This document shows, in pieces, positions 10,991 through 24,485 of a stretch of DNA of 64,000 bases. Each line of letters begins with the position of its first letter. The stretch's first letter is position 1. Source of the DNA: Ciona intestinalis (taxonomy: Eukaryota > Chordata > Ascidiacea > Phlebobranchia > Cionidae); the NCBI RefSeq assembly GCF_000224145.3, contig NC_020172.2, positions 1,644,780 through 1,708,779 of the forward strand. The letters run 5' to 3'. The translations under genes were made by a program, and so were the position numbers. The notes beneath the pieces are model-generated. The model was not told the origin of the DNA. It ran no database searches and saw only the letters and a program-made list of their open reading frames with translations.

Positions 10991-11408
10991 ACACCGTTTT
11001 TTAGTCATTTAATGGTGCAGCAGTAAACCAGATATTCGTTTCTAATTCTTAATTAACACGTGAACACTAGGATGACTAGGCATATACACAATGACAATTT
11101 ATAGGAAATATGTCTAATGTAATTAAACAATCACGTGCCTTTGAATGCAAGTGCCCGTTTAATACAATTATACAACGTTTATTTGTGGACAACATTTATT
11201 GTCAGTAGTAAGATGTGGTATTAGTTGAAGCCACAGTTTAAAAAGAATTGCATTAAAAGAACATCTTTATTACTTGCGATTTAAAAAAAGTGTAATGAAA
11301 CTGAACTTTTTCGCCATGTACAACATAATACTATATATGTACTGCGGGGCATCAGTGCATTAAAACACAACAGTTTTTTTTTGCAATATGGCATCACTCA
11401 ATGTATCA

Positions 11409-11637
11409 CTACAAACGTATGGACACCGACTCAACAACCGACATTAAAGGTCCCGTGCCATAAACTGGATTGTCCTCGCCTAACACGGTGGACTCCTTTC
11501 TAGAACGGACACCATCGCAACACATAAATGCGGCGCAATCATCAGAGACACAAGAGAATTTACAAATTTGACTGCTAGTTGTTGAGATGGTGTGGATAGG
11601 ACTGTTGTCGGAATGCTCGCTGGGTGGCGTACAACAC
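11409..11637 (-). other. Possible alternative 3' exon of the zinc transporter gene
   Basis: After an acceptor GGTTCACAG comes an open frame of 75 codons to a stop. It contains CKFSCVSDDCAAFMCC and ends DNPVYGTGPLMSVVESVSIRL-like. The Cys pattern resembles the CxxxCxxxxCC region of vertebrate ZnT1 tails. Its frame (phase 2) fits a GTGTAA donor inside the annotated last exon, at 12176/12175 (after EVYP). AATAAA signals follow on the minus strand near 11266 and 11178. A different gene or an abandoned exon are alternatives. Confidence 0.35.
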
Positions 11638-12018
11638 CTGTGAACCAAATAAATGTAGTTTATGCGACTTGCTTAGACCATGTAATTTATTTTTTATCGG
11701 TAAAATAATGTGTGCGTACATGAACAGTTCCGAATGTTTTTTTTGTCACCTGATGCATTATTCGTTGTGTACAATGTTTTATCTTATGTTGTTGCCTTTG
11801 TTTTGCTGACAATAAAAACTGGGCCACTGTATATATATATATATATATAATTATTCAAATAAAAATATTTATTGTTTAATTTGCATTTTCTTGTTCAAAA
11901 ACTAGAATACTTTATATTTCTAAAATTATAAATTAAAATTGTTGGGGTCTGAACAAAACACATAGGCTGTAGCTTTCGTTATTAAATAATTAACACAACT
12001 GTAAGCTGCAACATAACC

Positions 12019-15000
12019 TTACTTGTATTCTGTAAAACTAACGTTCTCCGTGCATTCGGCATCTGCGTTTTCATTATTTTTAATTTCCTCCAACATAGAA
12101 GGCAGCAACTGGTGAACTTCTTCCTTTAAATATTGGCAATCACTGATCCCACATACCGACATGCCCTTTTTACACGGGTAAACTTCGGGTTGTAGAGTAA
12201 GTGAATGGACGCCTGCTTCATGAAACACATGCCGGAGCCTGTGAGCTGTCTCCCCAAAATCATCTTCTGAATGCATGGTCAAGTGGGCTGATGCGATCGC
12301 CTGGTTACTTGACAGTTGCCATATATGCAAATCGTGAACTGACACTACACCCTTGATCTGAAATATAATATATTTGAATATACTTTGCAAATTCCAGTAA
12401 GCTTAGCATATAGACGATAGATTACATATCAGGGTGGTGGAAGATGGGACACGCTTTCATTCTATTTTCTCGTACCATTTGGTAGCAAACAAAGAACATT
12501 CAAAGAATAATTAAATCATGTCCTCACGACTTCTCTACACCGATGTTTAAAACACGATCAGGGTATTTGGATATTTTGTGCTAAAGGTGTCCATTTTACC
12601 CCAGCCCACTACATATATATTTAATATACATACATATTTACCCTTTAACGTATGGAATGGTTTAAATTTTAAAACAAAACACATTGCGTTCCACCACAAA
12701 ACACTGCTTTTAGCATTTATTGGCATTCCGTTACACAATATAGACCTAAGCTTTGCACACAGCATGTCATTGGTGCCGACTGCAAAATATTCCGCCGCTA
12801 AAATATCCCGAACCGGTTGAGTGCACCGCAAAACCGAGACACGCAAACGCAAGCGTGATTTTTACTCTAATTACTCATTAAAGTATCAAAGCATGTTCGT
12901 GACTGAACCAGATAATGTGCATAAGTATATTAGCAATTTGATTTAGCATGATCAGACATTGATTAATGGCTGTCACGCAAATTAACGGTTAATTTTTTTG
13001 CCAATTCTGTTTGTAGTTGTTAAAAAAACACAACCTAGCACAAAGCCTAAGAACGACGTAGTTAATAGTTATGTACATATCATATACCATACAATCTTTT
13101 GCTTACCTTATAAAAAAACACTGCGCAACTTACCTTTGTTAACCTGCTTTCCAATTCATCTGCGTTGATATGGGCAGGTGGTCGTTGTAGTAATATGTAA
13201 GCAGATTGTTTAAGAAGAGGCAGGGTACTGCATACGATGATGAGCGCGATAAAGAGACTCATAACTGGATCCACATAAAAACGCCAAGAGTCCTATATGA
13301 GGGTAAAATGTGAATTTATAATGCTGCGAAAATTTCTCAAAATTCTTTAGAACAGTTTGTTTTAGTTGTGTTATTTTGCGGTATATGGACTGTCGGTATA
13401 TAGGCGCTTCTATATTTGGGTATTGAATTAATCAACGAAATCTTGTACAAGTCCCAGGTACAATATAGCATACAACGCTGTAAAATACCTCACTTCATTT
13501 ATAGAGTAAACTAGTTTGTTGGCAATTTATATTCCATTACAAATCAAATATAGTTTTTTTGCCAGACTTCATTTAAGAAATTGTATACCTATATAATAGC
13601 CATTGTATCTTGCCACGTACAGAAACAGGGAAATTTGACACCTGTCTTCTTTTTAACTAACCTGTACGTAGTTAACGATCAAAGCGCTGATGATAACGAC
13701 AACAGATCCCAAGGCATCTCCCAATACATGTAAGAAAACTCCTTTCATATTCAAGTGACCTCGCTTTGCTGCAGTTACTCGAACTTTTGGTTCTGTATTA
13801 CCATTAATGTTAATAAAACGTTACATAAAGTATTGTGGGGTAAGATGGAATACCGTGTTTTACAGCCGCAGGGCTGCGATTATATAATTCTGTCGATATT
13901 TTACTATTTTACTACAAAAGAGGAAGAAAAAAAATGAAAATGTTACCCCAGCACCCCAGCACCCCAGCAGCCTACCATACGCTGTCACCTTTTCTTTCAA
14001 TTTTCTCCTTCCGTTTGATAGTAAACAAAGTAAATTCAAAGAATTATAAAACTGTATCCTCACGACTCCCATAGACCGTTGTTAATTGTTTGAAACACGA
14101 TCAAGATATTTTGATATTATGTGCTAAAGGTGTCCCATCTCCCCCCACCCTACTTTATAATAAATTTCAATTTCACCTCCTTCGGGGTCATCGTCATGAT
14201 CATGTGAATGTTCGTTTTTTACGTCATGACTATCATGAGAATGCCCATGACTGTGATTATGTCCATGAGCATGCTCATGAAACAACAGAAGTCCAATAAG
14301 GTTGATGGCCAGACCAGCACTACCAACACCCAGAACAAGTAATGGTTCAGTTATTGGTTCTACTTCCACGAGTCTGCAGTGAAATATAAATAATCCGTGC
14401 AGTTACAATTCGTGATGTTTAGCATGTACGTTTGTTTATTTATTTTAGCAGAAAAAAGCACGTCAATCACGTTTAGGCGGTGTCGTGTGCAACACGCCGA
14501 CACGCATTGACCTATATAGGACTTGCAATGCAAAGCGAGCATGTAAATGAATTAATTAATAAAAAAATATTCTTTATCCTGGCGTAGCAGGATAACGACA
14601 GATTAGAAACCTCCTAAGGAGCAATGAGAGTTAAAAATGTTTTTGAGATACACGGTCAAAAGATTGGGAACTTTAATTCCTAATTCCAGTATATCGCTTT
14701 GTGCAGTGACGATAGCTTTAAACATTGTGGCACGAATTCAGACAAATAAAAATTAGCAAATAGTCCCCCACCTTTGAATAGCTTCGATTACAATACTGAA
14801 GCAAAGGGACAATAGGAACACGGCGTTGCATAATGCTCCAAGAACCTCAGCTCTTGCCCAACCGTACGTATTGGTTTTGCTTGTTTTGTTGGAATAAATA
14901 ACTGCGACCAACCCGACAACAAGACTCACCACATCAGACAACATATGGAAACTATCTGCTACCAATGCCGTGGAGTTGGTGGAATACCTGGTATCAAAAA

Positions 15001-15378
15001 CGTAGTTCTTCAAACATAAAAGCAGTGTTTCTGTTAGTTTGTATATAAACAAGTGTTGTTTTTTTAAAACCATTACTGAATATATAGCAGTAGCCTATAC
15101 CGAGGCAATATTTAGTATTTACACAGTCCATACTCGAACGCTCTAAAATAAAAAAAACTGATCCGCAATATTCTCCTCAATATTACCCGTACCCCAAATA
15201 TATACTCAACATATTACATGTGGTGGAATAGGAATGTATACTGATTAAATTAAAGCATGATAACGTATTGATTCACATACCCGACTACAATCTCTGTGAA
15301 GAAAAACGCCGATGTCATAATGAGCATGCAGATGAGACTGAATTTCGGCCCTCTGTTAATTTTGCATGTAAAGGTCAT
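12019..15378 (-). CDS. SLC30A1: Zinc transporter, SLC30 family, ZnT1-type
   Basis: Six minus-strand exons: 15378-15281, 14987-14772, 14373-14177, 13792-13662, 13292-13134 and 12357-12019. Phases are consistent and the product is 379 residues. Membrane helices run from residue 10; helix 2 carries ADSFHMLSD and helix 5 FLHVLGDALGS, giving the paired H-x3-D metal sites. The His in FHMLSD is typical of ZnT1; the manganese transporter ZnT10 has Asn there. The loop between helices 4 and 5 is His/Asp-rich (HEHAHGHNHSHGHSHD), as expected for zinc delivery. The C-terminal cytosolic domain reads VVSVHDLHIWQLSSNQ. The family exports Zn2+ from the cytosol in exchange for H+, at the plasma membrane for ZnT1. 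The N-terminus is short and starts at the first in-frame ATG. A MITE sits in intron 3, 20 bp from exon 3. Orthology with ZnT1 rather than a ZnT1/10 ancestor is inferred. Confidence 0.9.
12427..12612. mobile_element. MITE-like element (inverted), in zinc transporter intron 5
   Basis: Inverted copy of the 1763-1959 family. The left end is AGGGTGGTGGAAGATGGGACAC, the interior has CCTCACGACT and AAACACGATCAGG, and the right end is mutated (TTTACCCCAGCCCACTACA). Confidence 0.6.
13831..14157. mobile_element. MITE-like element with an internal insertion, in zinc transporter intron 3
   Basis: The right half (about 13985-14157) is a good inverted family copy ending TGTCCCATCTCCCCCCACCC. The left end is TATTGTGGGGTAAGATGGAA. 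About 110 bp of extra sequence, including three CACCCCAGCA-type repeats, lies between them, so it may be two nested or abutting copies. Confidence 0.55.
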
Positions 15379-16817
15379 TTTAAATGCAGCAGTGGCTATT
15401 ACGCTTGTTATAGCTAAATCACTCAACAAAGAAAATCCAGCACTTTCATCTACACTTAAGTAAAGCGGGATTATACAATAATATACCAATCGAATATTAT
15501 GCGATACAGTATTGCAAATATACGTGCATACTGCATAGTGTAGACTTCTAAAAACAAAGACATTTCTGACAGCTGTACCACAGAGTTTGACCCTTTTTTA
15601 AAGTTACTTCCTTGAAAACATGATGAGCGAAATGACGAAACTAAGAGTCTGCAACATATCTTTATATACAGACTGATGAACTGGTGAAGATCTCCAAATT
15701 AAGTAAGCTAAATAATATCCTGACTTTGTAGCTTGAAATAAGATATATGTACATAGATAAATTATGATAAATGTAAATAAACTATAGTGACGAGCATTGT
15801 CATAAATTCATAACGAATAATCAGTTTAGTTACACGCGGCTCGTTATAAGCTATATATCTAAATAATGCATTTGACCTACGCACATAAAACCTGGTATTT
15901 TTATGCGACTATTGACTGACTAGCTGTCTGAAACATAGTTACTTTATGTCTCATATATAGTACTTTGAGGTAAGATGCTGGGATACTATAGTTCTGTAAA
16001 TTTTCCCATCTTACTCCGCCCTACTATACGATGTCTACTATTTCATGTTCGTTTATAACCTATTAAATCTATTTGTATTACGGTTTACTTTTTAACCACC
16101 TGTAACTGAACTGTATTTTAGTAACTGTTATACATGTGCTGACTAACGTTATTTGGTCATTTTACCTGCACTGCTTGTTAATATTTACTTAGGAGTTATC
16201 GCTATATTATAGTTTGCTGTTCGGGACAATCGCGGTCGTAATAATATGACGTATTTCTATAGTCGTAAATCGGTGCAGGTAAATTCTTGTTTGTATAAAT
16301 TCTTGTCAGTTTTATGGGGAAAGGCCACCTACATTACCGGCTGTTAAAAAAAACTGTCCGTTTCTTTCGGAAAATCTCCAAGCCGCCGCCGGTACCGCAG
16401 AGCCTTCACCTATGCTGTTGATAAAGAGTTTGCTTTTTTATTTCTTTGCTTTGTTGGTGACAGTGCAAATTTAATTTGGTGGCGAGTGCAGATTTGGACG
16501 CGCCGTGTGCAAAATTCTTTTGCCCCATCACACACCGGGGTATATACGTTGTGCAGTGCATGTCGTGTGGTTTCCCTCAAAGAATGGCATATGAGTCAAA
16601 GGCGAGCGCGTTTATCAGTTCTAAGGCTTGACCCGTTTCTCGTAATTATTGCAACCTAACGAATTACACACACTGTGTACCCACATTATTAAGTCAACAC
16701 TTCACTGATTAAACGGCAGGGTATAGCGGTAATATAAATCCCTGTACGTGCTATACACTGAGAGATTATTCAGCCATAGCGCATAAATGTATAAAGATGC
16801 TACAAACGTTTTAAACA
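15379..16817. other. Upstream region of the zinc transporter, no gene seen
   Basis: Contains a degraded MITE fragment at about 15958-16027 (AGGTAAGATG...CCCATCTTACTCCGCCCTACTATA). No exon could be supported. GC rises at 16380-16560 without a recognisable promoter motif. Confidence 0.4.
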
Positions 16818-17959
16818 GGATGCTGCACTGCAGCCCATTGATAAGCAATCACGTGTATTATCATAAACGTAACAGGATGTCACCACACGCGTGTCGATAT
16901 CCTAACTACTAGTAAGGTTAGTACCACTAGTACGTAAGGTTAGGTACATTAAGCCTATATGTAAACATGGTTATCATCGAAACGTTTTATTCACTGGCTA
17001 ACTAACAGTTTATTCCAATACAGCAACATTCGTACCGACCCTTATCTATTTTACAACTAAACCACTTTGTCAGACGATTTAAGTTTCGTAATACAGAGAT
17101 TGGATATTGGATGTTTTCTCAGTAATGCATTCTATACTTCCAGACCAAACAGGCCATAATTACGCACGAAATAAATGCCACTGGGGTCGTTATTAGCGAC
17201 AGAACATATTAGGTATTTTTACGGTTAACTACACGATTTAATTAAACTTTCTCCTGCATATTAATATAACTGAGCTGCAATGTTTGCTGGCTACAAGATT
17301 CATTATTTGCGATCTTTCACGATTCCATCGTCTTTACTCCCCGTGGTGAACCGCGTCGATTCTCACTTAGATAGAATATATAATAAAACATATAAACAGT
17401 ATAAGTTTTACAAGACTGTACTTTCACTTTCATTAATATGGGGAAAAATTTTTAATTGTCCCACATTAGTTTTTGCTGTGTTTTTAAAACTATTTTGTTT
17501 GGGCCAGTATAGTTCCCAAACTGTGGTATATGCGTACCACTATAGTCTTCCGGGTGGTACGCGAGCAACTGATTAAGTTCATACCAAAGAATCGCATATG
17601 ATCTTTTAGTGAATGTTGTAAGCATTATTTTAATTCACATAAATTACTCAATACAGAGCAGTTTAGGTGTATTAAATTCCTGTAGGCCGTGTATTGAGTA
17701 TACGCCATGTTAAAACGTGACACTTTCTGCTATATTCCGTACTAGAACTTTTTAAATCGAGACGTTGTTTCACAGAGTATTTTTGCAAACTATATCTATA
17801 CTTTACTTACGCGCATATATTACTTAGGCAAATACCCAACTTGTTTGCAAGCACCTGCAGACTAAATAATCAGGGGACAATCGCTATTATAACGCATATA
17901 ATCGACGTGTGAATTGCTATTATGTCATAATCAACTGCCAGGCCAAACAATTGCTATTA
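16818..17959. repeat. Left copy of a 1.14-kb direct duplication bordering a gap
   Basis: Starts GGATGCTGCACTGCAGCCCA and runs to the first N. The same sequence recurs at 18460-19598 with only scattered substitutions and small indels (for example GTTTCG/GTTGCG, and CATTAATATGGGG against TTAATATGGC). The level of difference suits two alleles of a highly heterozygous genome. Confidence 0.85.
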
Positions 17960-18459
17960 NNNNNNNNNNNNNNNNNNNNNNNNNNNNNNNNNNNNNNNNN
18001 NNNNNNNNNNNNNNNNNNNNNNNNNNNNNNNNNNNNNNNNNNNNNNNNNNNNNNNNNNNNNNNNNNNNNNNNNNNNNNNNNNNNNNNNNNNNNNNNNNNN
18101 NNNNNNNNNNNNNNNNNNNNNNNNNNNNNNNNNNNNNNNNNNNNNNNNNNNNNNNNNNNNNNNNNNNNNNNNNNNNNNNNNNNNNNNNNNNNNNNNNNNN
18201 NNNNNNNNNNNNNNNNNNNNNNNNNNNNNNNNNNNNNNNNNNNNNNNNNNNNNNNNNNNNNNNNNNNNNNNNNNNNNNNNNNNNNNNNNNNNNNNNNNNN
18301 NNNNNNNNNNNNNNNNNNNNNNNNNNNNNNNNNNNNNNNNNNNNNNNNNNNNNNNNNNNNNNNNNNNNNNNNNNNNNNNNNNNNNNNNNNNNNNNNNNNN
18401 NNNNNNNNNNNNNNNNNNNNNNNNNNNNNNNNNNNNNNNNNNNNNNNNNNNNNNNNNNN
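17960..18459. other. Assembly gap of 500 N
   Basis: A run of exactly 500 undetermined bases, which suggests a standard-size placeholder. Both flanks are copies of the same sequence. Confidence 0.99.
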
Positions 18460-19598
18460 GGATGCTGCACTGCAGCCCATTGATAAGCAATCACGTGTAT
18501 TATCATAAACGTAACAGGATGTCACCACACGCGTGTCGATATCCTAACTACTAGTAAGGTTAGTACCACTAGTACGTAAGGTTAGGTACATTAAGCCTAT
18601 ATGTAAACATGGTTATCATCGAAACGTTTTATTCACTGGCTAACTAACAGTTTATTCCAATACAGCAACATTCGTACCGACCCTTATCTATTTTACAACT
18701 AAACCACTTTGTCAGACGATTTAAGTTGCGTAATACAGAGATTGGATATTGAATATTTTCTCAGTAATGCATTCTATACTTCCAGACCAAACAGGCCATA
18801 ATTACGCACGAAATAAATGCCACTGGGCTCGTTATTAGCGACAGAACATATTAGGTATTTTTACGGTTAACTACACGATTTAATTAAACTTTCTCCTGCA
18901 TATTAATATAACTGAGCTGCAATGTTTGCTGGCTACAAGATTCATTATTTGCGATCTTTCACGATTCCATCGTCTTTACTCCCCGTGGTGAACCGCGTCG
19001 ATTCTCACTTAGATAGAATATATAATAAAACATATAAACAGTATAAGTTTTACAAGACTGTACTTTCACTTTTTAATATGGCAAAACGTATTTAATGGTC
19101 TCACATTATTTTTGTGTGTTTTTAAAACTATTTTGTTTGGGCCAGTATAGTTCCCAAACTGTGGTATATGCGTACCACTATAGTCTTCCGGGTGGTACGC
19201 GAGCAACTGATTAAGTTCATACCAAAGAATCGCATATGATCTTTTAGTGAATGTTGTAAGCATTATTTTAATTCACATAAATTACTCAATACAGAGCAGT
19301 TTAGGTGTATTAAATTCCTGTAGGCCGTGTATTGAGTATACGCCATGTTAAAACGTGACACTTTCTGCTATATTCCGTACTAGAACTTTTTAAATCGAGA
19401 CGTTGTTTCACAGAGTATTTTTGCAAACTATATCTATACTTTACTTACGCGCATATATTACTTAGGCAAATACCCAACTTGTTTGCAAGCACCTGCAGAC
19501 TAAATAATCAAGGGGACAATCGCTATTATAACGCATATAATCGACGTGTGAATTGCTATTATGTCATAATCAACTGCCAGGCCAAACAATTGCTATTA
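18460..19598. repeat. Right copy of the 1.14-kb direct duplication
   Basis: Begins immediately after the gap with GGATGCTGCACTGCAGCCCA and ends where the left copy meets the gap (TTGCTATTA). It continues into unique sequence at 19599. Confidence 0.85.
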
Positions 19599-20036
19599 TA
19601 ATGCAATGAATTTACGTGTAAATCCCCACTATTTCGTAATAAACATGCTGCTTGGTTGAGGAAAACATCGTAAATATACAGTAGTGCTACTTCTGGAATA
19701 TATTTCGGTTGTTTTTCGCCCTGTTTAATTAACAAATTACATTTATTTTGCACGCAACTTTAAGAAAGGCAGTCCCAAGATTGTGGTGCGAATTCCCGCC
19801 GAAAGAAAGACGTATGCGTGCGGTTCCTATAATTTCACTATTTGAAATTGGTTGTTCACGAGCCTTTAGTAAATTATATGTAGGTGGTACGAGAACGCGT
19901 TACCCTGCATGAACCAAAATGTGCATGGTACGTGAGTAGATATAAAAGTCTGGGAACAACTGATTTAGGCTGAACGAAAACAATTTAATTTCGATTGATT
20001 AGGTTTTACCCTTACGTATAAATATATAGTTATATA
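19599..20036. other. Non-coding stretch, nothing recognised
   Basis: No open frame with splice support and no repeat was identified on either strand. Confidence 0.4.
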
Positions 20037-20107
20037 TAGCAGGGTGGGGGAAGATATATATATATATATATGCTGACGGTGTCCAATCTGACCCCACAGT
20101 ACTACAT
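20037..20107. mobile_element. Truncated MITE end with an AT microsatellite inside
   Basis: AGCAGGGTGGGGGAAGAT runs straight into (TA)n and then ends GGTGTCCAATCTGACCCCACAGTACTA. Both family ends are present with almost the whole interior replaced by the AT run. Confidence 0.5.
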
Positions 20108-20110
20108 TTA

Positions 20111-20306
20111 TAGTAGGGTGGGGGAAGATGGGTCACGTTTGGTACATAATATCCAAACATCCTGATCGTGTTTTAAACAATTAACAACGGCCTATGGGAG
20201 TCGTAAGGATACACTTTTATAATTCTTTCAATGTTCTTCGTTTACTACTAAATGGGACGAGAAAATAGAGCTTAAAAGTGTCCTATCTTCCCCCATCCTA
20301 CTGCAT
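20111..20306. mobile_element. MITE-like element, about 195 bp
   Basis: Nearly complete copy: left TAGTAGGGTGGGGGAAGATG, interior CATCCTGATCGTGTTTTAAA and CAATTAACAACGG, right GTCCTATCTTCCCCCATCC. It lies beside the truncated copy just to its left. Confidence 0.7.
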
Positions 20307-20690
20307 TATATCTGTGGTTTTACCCAAGTTAAAATATCTTTTATAATGACGTCACCACTAAAGTCCTAAATTGATGACGTAAATCGGTAGTCGTTAATTG
20401 TCACTGCAGTTTTTAAAAGCAATTTTTAAAACTCGTTGAAAACAGGGATGAATAACGCAAATGCACCTTTTATGTTCTCATATTGATGTCATGCTACGAT
20501 TTTTTATATAAACACTTATTATTTAATTAGCTGACCAATTGTATGACCAATCATATGTCTTTAATCGTTAATTTAAATTATTATGATGGTATTTACACGT
20601 GTTTTACTTGTTCATGCAGCTGAGTTATTACAGCTCCCACTGGCAAACCTTCTAGTGTAGTTGTTTTTAAGATGGAATGTGCATTAAAGG

Positions 20691-20700
20691 CTATAAATAG
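20691..20700 (+). promoter_or_regulatory. TATA-like box CTATAAATAG for TPI
   Basis: A strong TATA consensus about 375 bp before the TPI start codon. A TTTATTTGCAG acceptor at 21031 suggests that a 5'-UTR intron, or spliced-leader addition, removes the intervening sequence. Assignment is positional. Confidence 0.4.
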
Positions 20701-21074
20701 GCCATGAATGTGTTAATATACCTTTCAACGCTCTTCACAACGGGGAGTTTTATTTCGTTACAAACTAAGCATAGACGTGGATAAACCACAGACGAAGGTC
20801 GTGCGTCGGGGTCGTTATGGAATCATTCGCGCAACATTACTTTCTATAGAGCGGAAGAAAGGTGTTGGGCGGGAGAGAATGATATTGCGGGTGGCAGAGT
20901 TGCTTAGATTCTATTGGTATTACCACAGAGTTTAAGTAAGAGGGTAATAGTTAAGCTAACTGTATGAACTGTTTGGCAAAAACGTTTTGTTTATATTAAC
21001 ACCCTTTAATGTGTTTGAACTTTATTTGCAGTTTTTTACAAGTTTGCACACGTTTGTAAAAATAATCTGTCAGC

Positions 21075-22738
<1,664 letters not shown>

Positions 22739-22845
22739 TCCTGTGCTTATCTGCCCCTTTAGTCTGACATTTAGTGCTGTTACATCTTTTTCGGAAAGTT
22801 CATGTTGTGCAGTGTTGATTTGTATAAATCACATATAATTTCTTG

Positions 22846-22851
22846 AATAAA
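22846..22851 (+). terminator. Poly(A) signal AATAAA of TPI
   Basis: A canonical signal 108 bp after the TPI stop codon, in the 255-bp gap between the TPI and ICMT stop codons. Confidence 0.7.
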
Positions 22852-22993
22852 AATCGTTATGCACCAAAGTAGGAAATGGAATGGGACCTTTCATATACAA
22901 AAAAATATTTCATAAGAACTAAAACAACGTTTAACTAAGGAGAAGTATTGGATTGAATCTTGGTTTCAGAACCTGAGTGTTTAGGCTGTGGTG

Positions 22994-24485
22994 TCAACTC
23001 TGGGTTAAACTATACCCACAAACAAAAGGTATACCACTGGGAACTCTCCTTTTGTAATCCAAATATTGTTGCCCAAAGAAATTAAGCAGTGTGATTTCTT
23101 CATAATAAATCCTCTCCTGAAAAAACTTCCAGCTAGCAACGGTGTATCCAATTAAACAAATTGGATTAAGTAATAGCACCTGGAAAATATTTTTGTGCAA
23201 CGTATTTAGGAATAATTGGAGATTTAATTGGAAAACATAAGTTTTAAAAATATTGTAGAGGCACCAAAACTATACAGTACTGCATAATATACACCTGTGT
23301 TGCGACGCTCCAACAGAACCAACCAGTATATGATGGATGACGGAAAAGTGAATACACTCCATTTACTATGAGTTTATGAGAATCTCGCTTATAATATTGA
23401 ACAAGATGAGTAAAGCTCTTTCCTAATAAAATGTGGAAAATTTTAATGATAAAATTATGTTTTGGCATTCTGAGTATTGCAACAGTATTTGCCAGGACCG
23501 TACCTGCTGTGTACATTGAAATTTTTCTAAACAAGTCTCCAGATAAACACAGCGTAAAACCAGTCCATATTAGCCACTGAATGGTCTTTATACCTAAATA
23601 ATAATATTATATAGAATAAAATTGGTGCTCACTGCTCATAGGAATATAAACATATGAATGTAGAAATGAATAGGTGTAACCTCCTTTATCCTCCCGTGGC
23701 CGGAAAACAACAGTCGTTATAACACAGGTGTTCTGTTTCATGCACCTTACGCCTGGTTACGAGTTATCATGTATGTTACTTTGTACAGTTTGTAGGTGAT
23801 TATTTATTTCGAAGTTTTTCATTGGTTTACGGGCAGGCGTGCTAACCACTTTGCAAACAAAGAGATCTGGCCTAACTTTCGTTACAGCACACAATAGTAC
23901 TTAACTAAGACTGTTAATTCAAATATTATACAAATCTTACCTGGAAAGAAGTACAGTAATGTCCAATGCTCCACCACACTTAAAATCATGGCAACATTAA
24001 ACTCTAGACTGTGGTTTAAGATGAAGGAAGAGAGAGATATACTTGTTGGATTAAACAGGGCAGTGGCTAAGTATTCACCCATATGAAATGTTGACAGAAC
24101 ACAAATGTATAGGCCAAATGATAAATATAATGTAGATGCAAAGTATGCAATGCTGAAACCCATCATAAAAAATGCAGTCAGCATGTAGGATCTCCATGCA
24201 ACCTAAAAAGACATTAGAACAACTGGAATTATTTTTACTGTTCTATTTTCGAGCTATTAAAAGGTGGCAACAATGAAGAAATAATCAATGTATTTAATTA
24301 CTTACCGAAAACATTCGCATGTTTATGATTTTAGCTGCAAGCCACAGATGGGAAACTACAGTGGTCAAAATCCACCCAACGATAATGTAGATATTTTCAA
24401 TATCGCCTTCCCATATCCAATATAGCGGACTCCATAACGCACAAGAGAAAATTGAAAGCAGCGCAACTTTTGCGTGTATAATCAT
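22994..24485 (-). CDS. ICMT: Protein-S-isoprenylcysteine O-methyltransferase
   Basis: Five minus-strand exons: 24485-24306, 24202-23941, 23593-23504, 23422-23295 and 23179-22994. Phases are consistent and the product is 281 residues (vertebrate ICMT is about 284). It is a multi-pass ER enzyme that methylates the prenylated C-terminal cysteine of CaaX proteins such as Ras after proteolysis. Diagnostic segments: FNPTSISLSSFILNHSLEF, KSFTHLVQYYKRDSH, GVYSLFRHPSYTGWF, and the C-terminal EEITLLNFFGQQYLDYKRRVPSG with GIPF. The start is the first in-frame ATG, before a hydrophobic segment. A slightly longer N-terminus from an unseen upstream exon is possible, because the frame stays open further 5'. 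Intron 3 is only 81 nt and is itself open in frame. Intron 2 carries an inverted SINE-like copy. Confidence 0.95.
23690..23855 (-). mobile_element. SINE-like element, inverted, in ICMT intron 2
   Basis: Read on the minus strand it begins AGTGGTTAGCACGCCTGCC (A-box-like head) and ends GCATGAAACAGAACACCTG, TTATAACGACTGT and GGATAAAGG. These match the element at 4969-5250. The middle is shortened. Confidence 0.55.

Noticed and set aside
17909-18528. Long open frames across the 17960-18459 gap, and similar ones across the other N runs
   Set aside because: They are made of undetermined bases; no real sequence supports them.
20345-20385. TGACGTCA and a nearby TGACGTA as a TPI enhancer
   Set aside because: Motif match only, about 350 bp upstream of the TATA-like box, with nothing to tie it to TPI.
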